Source: Periplaneta americana
Taxonomy: Eukaryota > Arthropoda > Insecta > Blattodea > Blattidae
Assembly (NCBI RefSeq): GCF_040183065.1
Contig: NC_091117.1
Location: 110,487,001-110,551,000, forward strand
Direction of reading: 5' to 3'
DNA: 64,000 bases
The notes below the pieces were generated by a model that saw nothing but the letters and a program-made list of their open reading frames with translations, was not told the origin of the DNA and did not search any database. Of this stretch, positions 21,080 to 31,925 are shown piece after piece. The first letter of the stretch is position 1. Each line of letters starts with the position of its first letter. The translations under genes were made by a program, and so were the position numbers.

Positions 21080-23375
21080 CCTTAAGTGGCTGTCTTCTTC
21101 GTGATCCTTCTTCTGGTCCTTGTTCTTGTTGTGGTCCTTGTAACAATTCTTGTTGTATTTGTCATGCTATTAATCGTAGTTTTGGTCCTTATCGTGGCTC
21201 TTTCGTATTCCTAGTCGTGAACCATATCGCAGTCGTTATTATAAACCTTGTCGTGGTACTTTCCGTTGTCCATGTCGTCATTATCGTAGTCCTTGTCGTT
21301 TTTCTCGTGATTCTTATCATCATCTTGTTGCCTTTGTTGTAGTCCTAATCATGGTCCTTGTTGTATTTGTCATGGTTCTATAGTCCTGATTGTTATCCGT
21401 ATCGCGATGCATGTCCTGAGCCTTACTGCGGTCGTTGTTATAGTTGTCTTTGTGTTCGTCCGTTTCTTGGTCCTATAATGGTCGTTGTTTCTTTGTCGTA
21501 ATAGTTGTAGTGGTCATTATTGTTGTCCAAGTCATGGTTTCTTATTGCGATCATTGTTGTGGTGCATGTCATGGTCCATGTTATGATACTTATCGTGGTC
21601 CTTGTCCTTATCGAGGTCCTTATAGTGGTTCTTGATATCTTTTCCATGGTCTTTATCGTGCCATTGTTGTCTCTGCTCTGGTTATTCTCTGCTTTGGTGG
21701 GGCCCTTATTACAGCGCTTGTTTTCATTGTAACGGCCTTTTTCGATCTTGTTTTTGTCATGGTCCCTATAGTGGCCTTGGTCCTTATCGTAGTCCTTGTC
21801 GTGATTCTTATAGTTGTCTCTGTCTTTGTCCAATTCGCGTTCTTAAATTGTTCCTTATCGCGATAATTGTTGCCTTTGTCATATTCTTTATCGTGAACAA
21901 TATTGTTTTTGTCGTGGTCCTAGTTGTCATTGTAATGACCCTTATCGTTCTCTCTGTTTTTCTCATGGTACTTATCGTGGTTCATGTCGCGATTATTATC
22001 GTGGTTCTTGTCTTCGTCCATGTGACGCTTCTTACATTGGTCTTTGTTGTCTCTGGCATAGTCCTTATCGTGATCCTCATTCTGTTTTTTATCGTGATTA
22101 TTGTTGCCTTTGTCGTGATCTTTGTTATCATTGTAATAGCCCTTATCTTACTCCTTGTCTTTGTCATGTCTTGGTCCTTATCGTAGTCCTTGTCGTGATC
22201 CTTATCGTAGTCAGTGTAGCAGTTCTTAAAGTGGTTTATTTTATGGTTCTTATCCTGAACATTGTGGTGCGTGTCGTGGACCATGTCGTGATCCTTATCG
22301 TAGTCCTCGTCCTTATTCTTATCGTGATTCTTATAGTGGTCTGTATTCTCCTTCGTATATCCTTATCGCTGTCTTGGTCTTTATGAACCTTGTCGTAGTG
22401 TTTTTCATGGTCTTTATCGTGATACTTATCACAGTGTTTGTCGCGACCCATATCGTTATTCTCATCGTGGTCCTTGTCTTTGGTTTGTTTTTGTCATGGT
22501 TCTTAACATCGTTCTTGTCTTTGACGAAATCCTTACTGTGATTATTCTGAGGTCCATGTCATGGTCCTTATCGTAATCCTTGCCGTAGATATTGTAATGA
22601 TCGTTTTTGTCTTTCCCATGGTCCTTTCGTGGCCACTGTTGTCTTTGTCATGTTTCTTATCGTAATCCTTGTCTTTTTTGTGGTCCTTATCATGGTCCTT
22701 ATCGTGGTGTTTGTTGTCTTTGTTATGTTCCTTGTCATGGTCTTGGACCTTATAATGGTTCATGTCGTGACTCTTATCATGAACCTTGTCTTTATCGTGG
22801 TCTAATTCGTAATTAGCTATTATCGTGCCCCTTGTCTTGATCCATAACGCGTTTCTTATATTGGTTCTTGTTTTCCTTGTCATGGTCCTTATCGTGATCC
22901 TTATTATTTTGCCATGGTTCTTGTTGTCTTTCACATGACTCTTATCGTGATCTATGTTGTCTTTATTGTGGTCATTGTTGGCATTATAATAGTTCTTATC
23001 GTCCTCCTTGCTGCTTTTGTCGTGGTCCTTAATAAGTATTTGTTGTCTTTGTCATGGTCCTTATCTTGGTAAATTTCGAAGTCCTTATCGTGGTCCATGC
23101 CGTGGTATTAATTTAATCCTTGTCGTGGTGCTTGTCGTGTTTCTTGTCGTAGTATATTATCATGGTCCTTATCGCGGTCCTTGTTGTCTTTCTAATAGTC
23201 CTTTTTGTGGTCCTGGTCTTTTTAATCCTTATGGTGGTCTATGTCGCGGCATAATCCTTGTCGTGGTGTTTGTCGTGTTTCTTGTATGTAACCATGGACC
23301 TGACCTTTGTCCTTGTCGTCTTTTTCGTGGTCCTTGCAATGTTCCTTGCTGTCTTTGCCATATATCTACATTTGT
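21080..23375. repeat. Degenerate ~12-bp minisatellite array, 2.3 kb
   Basis: The stretch is built from drifting copies of a unit like cttatcgtggtc (with cttgtcgtggtc and gtccttatcgtg variants). Read on the minus strand, long segments translate as Asp-Lys-Asp-His repeats; on the plus strand they read as Val/Leu/Ile-rich or Cys/Gly/Pro-rich strings. Overlapping open frames on both strands follow from the repeat, which rarely makes stops, and not from selection. The array is interrupted by many substitutions and small indels, so it is old or expanded by slippage of an already variable unit. Confidence 0.9.
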
Positions 23376-23697
23376 CATTTCAAAATTAATATTGATTTTG
23401 CACTTCGGCGAATGACTTTCGTGTTACACGGTATATTTCAATCTTTCATTAAGGACGTAAAAAGATACGTACACCAGAAATACACAGATAACTGATAACA
23501 TTTTGCACTGGTGTGCACTTTGGAATAGGATGAAAATAGGCCTACGCATGCACGACCAGATGTCTTCCTGGCTACGTCGATATCGAGTGAACCGCGCTGT
23601 TGAACTTCAACTTCCGACGACCAAGAGTCGTTTCATTCATTTTAAAGCGAAGTGTACGTAGTATTATTGTTTCAGTTATTTCACTCTCCACGAAATT
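23376..23697. other. Unannotated sequence after the minisatellite
   Basis: No supported feature. Confidence 0.4.
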
Positions 23698-23937
23698 GTG
23701 ACCTTAATGGAGAATGATAATGAAGTGATTGATAGAAATTACATATTTGTTACGATATCCCCACTTCCTGTGAAAGATGATGCTGCCACAGATGAAGATT
23801 CAGATGAAGAAGATGATATAAGTAAATATCACCACTTACGCGGATCAAAGCTTCGTGCTGAATCTGAAACAAATAACGGAGAAGGTAGTGCCGATGTTGG
23901 AATAAATGGCAATGAAGGTAACGATGGAAAAGAATAG
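23698..23937 (+). other. Short acidic open frame, possibly a transposon-derived N-terminus
   Basis: A 79-codon frame starts at an ATG and contains an acidic run (DEDSDEEDDISKYHHL, residues about 32-47) and a Gly/Asn/Glu-rich end. The acidic stretch followed by a Leu/Arg segment recalls the N-termini of piggyBac-type transposases, but no DDE domain follows and I see no TTAA-flanked ends. It may also be chance. I do not assign a function. Confidence 0.3.
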
Positions 23938-24794
23938 GGTAAGGTTGCCTATATCGCATCACTTTAGAATTTATAATTTCTATTGAACAATACAGTTTTT
24001 CTTTTCTGCATTCCTGTACAGAGATACATTCCTATAACTTTTCCTTTGATGTAAAATAGAATCCTTGAATTTGATTTAATATTTTTTAATTTAGAATGAC
24101 ATTTTCGAAACACTTGTCAGTGGAGCCATTTAGGCAACTAGTTTCCTAAATAGCACCTGCGGTTTCTTAAATAGCACCTCTTTATCTGCATTGAACTGGA
24201 TGAACGAAAACTTTTAATACTGAACATACTGAACAGTATTTAATATGAATAATGTAATAAATGCAAATTACAAGTTCATTGAAATTAATGAAAGAGAGTA
24301 ACGCATCTTCAAATGAAATTGAAAAAATAGATCATAAATTATCTAACATTTAAAATTTCTGAACGCATTTTTTATTGTTACACATTTGCCATGTGCCTCA
24401 CTAGGCAGTTCAGACTGTAAATTGTGTCACCTTTTCTCCACGATTATCTCGAAGCCATCTAAGAATTGCTTCATGATATAGCTGTCTGAAATGGTTTGAA
24501 GATAGAAACATCTAAATGCTGGGCCTATGAGTATTATGACGAGTAAACTGAAACAGGAACACACCATTTTCCGGAGATAATCTAGCTTCTAAATTTTTGG
24601 AGTAGGGCGTATAGGTGGACATACAGAAGCAGTAGCCTACTTTTTTCTATGGCAGGTTTGAGTGGCAAATAAAATGTTTGACTATTCGACAAATAGTTCA
24701 CTGTTGATGTAACCTCACTCAGAGCAAACAAATAACGATCCTGGAGGAGCACCAGCTGATAATGAAGGATGCACTGTTTGACGATTAAAAATTA

Positions 24795-24977
24795 TCATGG
24801 GTGGGACAAATTACCTGGTGCGCTTGTACGACACACACTTGTTGTATTAACGTCCTTCCTACCACTTGATATTGCACCCACCTGATGCATTCCTCGTTCA
24901 GTAAAATTTTTGGGGTCTTCTTTTGTACGGCTAGAATTGCTACAGTTGCTCATATCCCACCGGTGCGAATTAGGCAC
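24795..24977 (-). pseudogene. pogo/jerky-like transposase fragment
   Basis: The minus-strand reading has SSRTKEDPKNFTERGMHQVG, then AISSGRKDVNTTSVCRTSAP, then GN. This resembles the segment of DDE_1 transposases that runs from a region before the K-x-VGxxxSGERG block to the A-x-GN block. The first catalytic Asp and the later domain are not seen in frame. It is a short relic, and the start codon used by the frame has no significance. Confidence 0.6.
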
Positions 24978-25202
24978 CTACAAAGTGGTGCGAATTGAGA
25001 AACTACGTCATAAGTTATTATTTCCTTAATTCTAGCCTATAATCACCACACGTTCGAAAATCCTACTAAGTTAAATGTTTTTTAACATTTCTTTAAACCA
25101 ATAACATTATAAGATTATGGATTCCTTTGCATATAAATCCGTTATTTAGCTACAAATTGTTATTTTGCAATTCATTTTTAATTTTCAGAGAAGTCTATAT
25201 TT

Positions 25203-25523
25203 TATCTTAAAAATATTTATTTCAGTCACTGACTTCACAGCATATGCTTAAGGTGCTACACCTTTACATTACATGTTTAAAGGACGTATGAACGTTTTCG
25301 TTGATCTACGCCAACATCGTCAGATACGAAGTACATTTTAGCAGTATCAGTGCTCTCTACATAATATCTACAAATACAAAACATATTTAGTGGCATGCAA
25401 AATGAGACATATTAAAAACCAACATTGCTGTGATACACATTGACATTCACATATGACTGCCTTGATTGTCACTTACTTAAAATGCACGTATAGATTACAA
25501 AATATATTGATTCACACACACAT

Positions 25524-25615
<92 letters not shown>

Positions 25616-26243
25616 GCAAGTCTTCACATATGAGATAATAAATTGACATGATTTAAAAATGATAAAAATAATAAAATCTAAAACTAAGATAAAAATATTA
25701 TGAATGTGAAGAGTTGCAAAATTACAGTAATTACATTTATTATATTCCTATTTCTGTTTCACAATAATATATATATATTTCCACCATTCAGAAACGTATG
25801 TATCTTGGTTTGTGTGACGTAATTATTTGAATATTTTTCAAGTTTATATGGTTTTATTATAAATGTCAATATATTATGCGTTGGATTGTTTGGTGTTGAT
25901 TAATAATATATACTGTATTTGATTTTGTCGATAATGCTGTTCCTCCAATCTGGAAGTAATTGAAATCAATAAGTTGATGACCCAATTTTAACGGATTTAA
26001 CATTTAATTTGTATGATATGTTAAATGTAAGAAACTTACATGGCGATGTATTGTCGATATCCAATACTGTAATTGTAATGAGCGTGTGGTATGGCGCAAG
26101 TCAAGTATCAGAATTAAGTGAAAAAGATCAAATATTGAATAAATAAATCACTACTAATGATACTGTTGAAGCAAGTATTTAACTGGCATCATATGAATTT
26201 GAATGAAGGTCAAAATTCGGTGCTGTTATTTTGGGTAATGGAT
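25203..26243 (-). repeat. Left inverted terminal repeat of the Penelope-like element
   Basis: This arm is the inverse of 27788-28820. It carries a (CA)n(TA)n array at about 25514-25610 where the other arm has a (TG)n/(CG)n-type array, so the two simple repeats have expanded differently since duplication. Confidence 0.9.
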
Positions 26244-26325
26244 ATACAATGTATATACAGTAAAAAATACCTAACATATAGTTGATGAATTGAAAAATAT
26301 CTCAATTGATAAAGATTAAAGACTA

Positions 26326-27150
26326 ATGTCATTAGACATAGAAAATTTATATACGAACATTCCTGTCCAAGAAACAATAGAAGTAATTAAAACAAAGCTT
26401 ATTGAAAATAAAATTCACGATTCAATAATCAAACAAATAGTTCAGTTAACAACACTATGTACGTCACAAAATTATTTCACTTTTAATCAAAAAATATATA
26501 AACAGAACAGTGGTTTAGCAATGGGCAGTCCGTTATCAGGCATATTAACAGAAATCTTTTTACAACATATGGAAGGAAAACACATTCAAAACTTACTCAA
26601 TAAAAATGGTATAATATATTATCGCAGATATGTAGACGATACTATCATAATACACAACAACAAATCGAGCAGTGATTCCATTGCATACGATTTCAATCAA
26701 ATTCACAATAATTCAAAATTTACAGTTGAATTGGAAACAAACAAATCCATACCATTTTTGGATATAAAAATAATAAAAAAAAGTAACCTATCCTTCGACA
26801 TCTATAGGAAACCAACACATACTAATCATACTATACCAGAGCATCCTCCTGCCCATAAATTAATTATGTTTCACTATTTAATTAATAGAGCATTGCAGAT
26901 TCCTTTATCCCGTACAAAATACAGAAAAGAAATACAGAACATTCTTGACACCGCGCATGAAAACGGTTATAATAGAACATTAATTAGAAAACTAATATCT
27001 AAGAAAGAAAATGAACAGAAAATTAAAAGTTCGTCCACTTTATCTAGATCTACTAAAAAGAGCAACAAAACGTGGTCGACTTTGACTTATAATAAAATAA
27101 TTTCTATATTTTTTCCAAAAAGAAAACATAAAAATAGCATACAAAACTAA
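26326..27150 (+). pseudogene. Penelope-type reverse transcriptase (N-terminally truncated)
   Basis: Visible motifs are SLDIENLYTNIP near residue 2 (first catalytic Asp), a QNSGLAMGSPLSGILTEIF block near residue 60, and YYRRYVDDTIIIH near residue 98 (the YVDD catalytic centre). These are followed by a thumb-like FTVELETNKSIPFLDIKI segment near 135 and FDIYRKPTHTNHTIP near 155. These are the signature blocks of PLE reverse transcriptases. The upstream ~250-300 residues of the usual protein are missing. The ATG at 26326 lies inside the motif and is not a natural start. The frame ends at 27150 just before the nuclease, and a one-base shift in an A-rich run near 27120-27135 would join them. The reverse transcriptase core itself is intact as far as I can see. 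Confidence 0.88.
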
Positions 27151-27481
27151 CAATAAAATCAACAATAACATTAATAACCATTTGCACCATATTGATAAAC
27201 TTAATAAGAAAGGAGTGTATATGTTAAATTATAAAACCTGTAATGCCAAATACATCGGGCAAACAAAACGGAATTTCAAAGTAAGATATAAAAAACACAT
27301 CTCCGATTTTAAACATAACAGAGCAAAGTCAAAATATGCATCCCATCTCATTCAAAACGGACACGAACTTGGCTCAGTAAATGATACTTTAACAATAATT
27401 AAAACATATAAAGATAATATTCATATAAATACAGCGGAAGAATATTATATTTCGAAATATTATAAAAAAATAAATCTTTAA
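27140..27481 (+). pseudogene. GIY-YIG endonuclease domain of the Penelope-like element
   Basis: The frame from about 27140 reads KTNNKINNNINNHLHHIDKL, then the GIY-YIG core. GVY is in KKGVYMLNYK and YIG in CNAKYIGQTKRNF. A catalytic-type Arg follows in KVRYKKHISDF, then a HLIQNGHEL segment, and the final Glu in NTAEEYYISKYY. This nuclease nicks target DNA to prime reverse transcription in PLEs. It is in the +1 frame relative to the reverse transcriptase frame 26326-27150. About 99 codons follow the internal ATG at 27182. Confidence 0.85.
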
Positions 27482-27787
27482 TTAATGAAAATTTACCTAA
27501 CATACAGAACACAGTATACAACATATAACGTGATGTATTCATGCGCGCACTGTCCACATCTTCCTCAGACCATGACATACGTAGTCGTCACACAGTCCTC
27601 ACACAACCACCACATAATCAACATCTAAGAAGGCACGTCTACACTAAGTAAGTCTATGTAGATATTTTTATGCTGTTTTGGATAATATAACTAAAAAGCT
27701 TGATTTATACATTCACTCAACTAAATTATAATTTCAAATTGCTACTAGTACATAATAACCGCACACAAATATTTATTTTCGTAACTA

Positions 27788-28820
27788 TTCCATTACCCAA
27801 AATAACAGCATCGAATTTTGACCTTCATTTAAATTCATATGATGTCAGTTAAATACTTGCTTCATCAATATCATTAGTAGTGATTTATTTATTCAATATT
27901 TGATCTTTTTCAGTTAATTCTGATACTTGACTTGCGCCATACCACATGCTCATTACAATTACAGTATTGGATATCGACAATACATCGCCATGTAACTTTC
28001 TTACATTTAACATATCATACAAATTAAATGTTAAATCCGTTAAAATTGGGTCATCAACTTATTGATTTCAATTACTTCCAGATTGGAGGAATAGCATTAT
28101 CGACAAAATCAAAAATACATTACTAATCAACACCAAACAACCCAACGTATAATATATTGACATTTATAATAAAACCATATAAACTTGAAAAATATTCAAA
28201 TAATTACGTCACACAAACCAAGATACATACGTTTCTGAATGGTGGAAATATATATATTATTGTGAAACAGAAATAGGAATATAATAAATGTAATTACTGT
28301 AATTTTGCAACTCTTTACATTCATAATACTTTTTATCTTAGTTTTAGATTTTATTATTTTTATCACTTTTAAATCATGTCAATTTATTATCCCATACGTG
28401 AAGACTTGCATTTATGTGTGTGTGTGTGCGTGTGCGTGCGTGCGTGCGTGCGTGCGCGTGCGCGTGCGCGTGCGCGTGCGCGTGCGCGTGCGTGTGCGTG
28501 TGTGTGTGTGTGTCAATATATTTTGTAATCTATACGTGTATTTTAAGTAAGTGACAATCAAGGCAGTCATATATGTGTGTCAATGTGTATCACAGCGATG
28601 TTGGTTTTTAATATGTCTCATTTTGCATGCCACTAAATATGTTTTGTATTTGTAGATATTATGTAGAGAGCACTGATATTGCTAAAATGTACTTCGTATC
28701 TGATGATTTTGGCGTAGACCAACGAAAACGTTCATAAGTCCTTTAAACATGTAATGTAAAGGTGTAGCACCTTAAACATATGCTGTGAAGTCAGTGACTG
28801 AAATAAATATTTTTAAGATA
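27788..28820 (+). repeat. Right inverted terminal repeat of the Penelope-like element
   Basis: This is the inverse of 25203-26243. The frames inside (for example 28305-28550, a Cys/Val/Arg alternation) only reflect the (TG)n/(CG)n array at about 28413-28514. Confidence 0.9.
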
Positions 28821-29039
28821 CAAATTGTTAGCTAAATATACATTCACCCGAACGATTAAATTAGATACAATATCACCACGCTGCTGACACAAAGAAGTGG
28901 CAGAAATCAAGTGACATGATGGAACTTCATATGGCAGATTGTAACAATATCACTAGATGCCACACTACTACGGTATCTTGTTTTAAACTAGCAGTGGTGC
29001 CATTTAGGAAGCGGTGAGATTTATGCTACTCTACTCTAT

Positions 29040-29650
29040 GTACACGTTGGAGCAACGATAAACGATAAAAGAAATGAACTAGCGACGCTTTGGTATTATT
29101 AAAGAATCAAGTGTTCATATCGGAGCAACGAGGACGCGAGAAGAGAAAATTTTGATTTATCAATAGAAGATATTTTAGGCATCCACTTAATGAAATAAGA
29201 TATATAGGAAATATCAGCTGCTAAGTTCAAGGTTAATATAACTTAAATACATACAAAATTAAACCCGTTTCTCATCCCAAAGATAGTATAAATTCGTTGT
29301 GTTGTGATTGGTTCTTGTGATCACATAACATATGACGAATAAATACACAACTGATCAATTTGCCAATATCTACAATAATTAATTTAATACGCCGAAATAA
29401 TAATAAATCGATTAATATTCGGATATATTGATAATCACCGGTAATTATACAGATTAATATTATCTTAATCAGAGATCATATCAACGACAAGAGCGAAGAA
29501 AATGGAACTTTTCATTTTCGTCGTTTTTATCGTGTATCTTCGCTTTTATCATTACTCCAATATGCACATCTCAATGACAATGCATGCTTCAATTCTCTCT
29601 GATATAGCATCGCTGCTTCTTTTATCGTTTATTGTCGCTCCAACGTGTAC
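29040..29650. mobile_element. MITE with ~33-bp inverted ends
   Basis: The left end gtacacgttggagcaacgat (29040) and the complement of the right end, gtacacgttggagcgacaat (to 29650), agree over about 33 bp, including aaacgataaaagaa. The interior keeps related pieces (ggagcaacgagga near 29122 and gattttctcatc-type stretches). A GTAC or TAC target duplication is possible but ambiguous because the ends themselves contain it. No transposase frame is present; the frame 29502-29693 crosses the right end and is not credible. Confidence 0.8.
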
Positions 29651-30917
29651 GTACCCTAACATTGGTAAGGATAGGACCTATGAATTGTTATGAAAAAAAC
29701 ATGCTTGAAAAAATGGTGACATAGAAATAGACTCTGTAGACGGCCTGAGATTAGTTCTGTTCCAAAATAATCTTTCTCCATTGGACCGTTCAACAGTTCG
29801 TACTTAAGTACATGTTATAGGCTACATTTGAGAACAGTCAGTTATACTTTTCTCATTACATTTTGTAACAATACACTATTTTAGGAACACTAAAACACAC
29901 AAAAATTTAAATACATCGTAAACTCTCATAAATACATTTGAAACAAATATAAACTCAGAAAGAATAGTAACCAATTTGCCCACTGTCCTTTTAAAAGGAC
30001 ACAACATTTCAGCCACGGCGGATTCCGATTATTTTTAAATTTCCGGTTTATATGTCTCATTACGTAGCCTACCCTTGGTCAGTTAGAAACCGAATTTGAA
30101 AAAGTATAGAGGAATTTATTTCTGGGCAGATCTGGGTTAAAAACTACATTCTATAGTCAAAAACGTGAATGGGCTAAGTGTGAAACGTTATCTGTACGAA
30201 ATTTATTGTACTGGTATTATATTCGTTATTAAAGAAACTGAAATTAAAAAGTTGAATAATAATATCATCAACAAAAAATGGAAAATAATTAAATGGTTCA
30301 ATCAAAATAGAATTTGAACGAAATAAATTTGTGTCGAGTTTTGTAAAGCAAAATCATTCATATGACATCAACATTCATTATACGTAAATACAGAATACGA
30401 TACATACAAGCTAGTGGAGTTCATAAGACAGGTTCGTTAACATATACATTTCAATAAAACCGGAATACAATTCAAATCAGAAAAGACTGATTAGGCCTAC
30501 GTTTCAAAACACCCTGCAACATTATCGCAATCGTGCACAAAGCTCACGACGAGATTGTAATCTTCACAGAGTAATAAGTGTGCCAAATGAAGAAGTGAGA
30601 GTCTGTAGGACCCCGAATGTCAATAAAAGCTTCATCATCTGGAACACTCGTACAAAAAGTTGTTCTTCCTAACTAGAAGCACACGTGAGCGAAAAGGCAC
30701 GAGTTTGCCGCTCCTCCAGTGTATGCAGCAGTAATTTGTAACAATTATTTGGATCAAGGAGAGATTTTCAAACGGAAACCATTTAGCTGCCAATGGGAAC
30801 GAGACTTATTCCGTTTAAGCTGTGAGGCTACATTTCCTCTGACTTAATCATAAGAATAACTAACTTCTATCTCTCCATCTTCTGTCCTTAACCTGTGAAT
30901 ATAGAATACTGGTCAAC
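29651..30917. other. Unannotated sequence
   Basis: No gene, tRNA-like motif or repeat pair is recognised in this block. Confidence 0.4.
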
Positions 30918-31157
30918 GTAAAGAATAATTATTTGGTCCTTCATAATTCATCTGTTACGGTAACAATGATTGTTAAAGGTGAAAAATTCGTTCAGGCGCC
31001 GGGGATCGAACCCGGGTCCTTGGTTCTACGTACCAAGCGCTCTAACTACTGAGCTACGCCGAAATTCAATCTACAGCACCGATCTCCTCTAACAATCGTA
31101 GTTACCATAACAGATAAATTCTGTAGGACCAAAAAAATAATTTTTATGTAGATTCTT
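30918..31157. mobile_element. Foldback element enclosing a tRNA-like core
   Basis: Two imperfect inverted arms of about 55 bp (left 30918-30975, right 31090-31157) pair through shared blocks ttatttggtcct, atctgttacggtaac and gattgtta, with one indel of about 10 nt. Between them on the minus strand sits a tRNA-like sequence (30992-31063). A tRNA promoter inside a foldback differs from the usual SINE layout and from the SINE at 3928-4219, although the anticodon loop is shared. Confidence 0.7.
30992..31063 (-). other. tRNA-like sequence in the foldback (anticodon loop ACGTAGA)
   Basis: On the minus strand the arms are as follows: acceptor ttcggcg/cgcctga with one mismatch and one wobble, D stem GCTC/GAGC, anticodon stem TTGGT/ACCAA with loop ACGTAGA, and T arm CCGGG-TTCGATC-CCCGG. 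The A box (TAGCTCAGTAGTTA) and B box (GGTTCGATCCC) are intact. Anticodon GTA with C33 repeats the unusual loop of the 3975-4045 unit. A tRNA search program could call it. The atypical loop and the repeat context argue against a host tRNA gene. Confidence 0.65.
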
Positions 31158-31159
31158 CG

Positions 31160-31312
31160 CATATACATACTGTGGAATCCCGGCCACCAAGTCACTCAAT
31201 TGAGTGCACTCCTTGAATCATGACAGTTGACTTAATATATGTCAACACATTTGTCGAACAAGAAGTAAGGCCACATAGGGAGAGAATTTTTCTCCTCTAA
31301 TAATCATAGAGT
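31160..31312 (+). mobile_element. SINE-family fragment lacking the tRNA block
   Basis: It begins ggaatcccggccacc, contains tcactcaattgagtgcact, and ends with the hairpin ggagagaatttttctcc. Both ends match the SINE at 3928-4219 (complemented), but the middle is different and no tRNA-like block is present. It therefore shares conserved ends with that family around a variable interior. Confidence 0.6.
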
Positions 31313-31925
31313 ACTGGTGTTTCACTACTGTAAGGCCTACGGGAAACTTAATTGAACAACGTGTTGTCTTTCGATATGATGTTTCCTGTACAGTTTAAAA
31401 GAAGATAAATAAATATGACAAATAAATTTAGCAATAAGTAGACAAAATATTGTTTATCACCTCCAATCTCCATCTGAAAATGAAATACCGTAGTTTCCCC
31501 TAACTATGGTCCACATTTTTCACATTTTTCTTTGTATATTCAATATTATTCATCTAGATTAAGTCAAATTTTGGCTTCGGACTCTTGTAAGTTTATATTA
31601 AATAAATATTGACATATGTGTTTGAAATTATTTTATTACAAGTGTTAAAAAAATAATAATCATTGGTACATAGTTGTATCCTGATTTGCCCAACTATGAT
31701 CCACTCATATATTCATGCTTGAAAGCATGAATGAACTATAGCTGGAGCTGTAATTATTCGTAAATCAATACATTGAGTTTCTAATTTAAGGGTAGAAACA
31801 TAATCTAGCACAGAAATATTAAAAATAAATGAAAAGTACATGGATTCTTTTTATTAGCACACATTACATAAACACTCAATAAACAAGTGAAATATGAAAG
31901 TCACTTTTCTGCAATAATGAACAAC

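Larger units (their letters stand above)
25152..28830 (+). mobile_element. Penelope-like retroelement with ~1-kb inverted terminal repeats
   Basis: Two arms are inverted copies of one another: left 25203-26243 and right 27788-28820, about 1.04 kb each. They match along their length by eye, for example cagtcactgacttcacagc on the left against its complement at about 28780. Between them (26244-27787) lie a reverse transcriptase and a GIY-YIG nuclease, the defining pair of Penelope-like elements (PLEs). An 11-mer acaaattgtta is repeated at 25152-25162 and 28820-28830 and is a likely target duplication. PLEs are known for terminal repeats in direct or inverted orientation and for partial copies. 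The coding region is 5'-truncated, so the copy is not autonomous. Confidence 0.9.
23936..29035 (-). mobile_element. Possible old pogo-like element that hosts the Penelope insertion
   Basis: A candidate left end, tagggtaaggttgcctatat at 23936, pairs loosely with the complement of the stretch ending near 29035 (tagagtagagtagcataaat). Identity is only about 60 percent. Support comes from a pogo-like transposase fragment at 24795-24977 on the minus strand, and from a gccatttagg motif near both ends (about 24127 and 28994). Removing the Penelope copy (25163-28819) would bring the two sides together. The outer ends are uncertain. Confidence 0.35.

Noticed and set aside
21438-22934. Asp/Lys/His-rich and Val/Leu-rich frames on opposite strands
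   Set aside because: Both follow from the 12-bp minisatellite, and neither has a stable start, domain or conserved frame.
23698-23937. piggyBac transposase gene
   Set aside because: Only an acidic N-terminus-like stretch is visible. There is no DDE domain, Cys-rich end or TTAA-flanked inverted ends nearby.
25152-28830. LTR retrotransposon
   Set aside because: The terminal repeats are inverted, and the coding region is Penelope-type reverse transcriptase plus GIY-YIG, with no gag, protease, RNase H or integrase.
30992-31063. Functional host tRNA-Tyr gene
   Set aside because: The anticodon loop lacks U33, the acceptor stem is imperfect, and the unit lies between inverted arms related to repeats.
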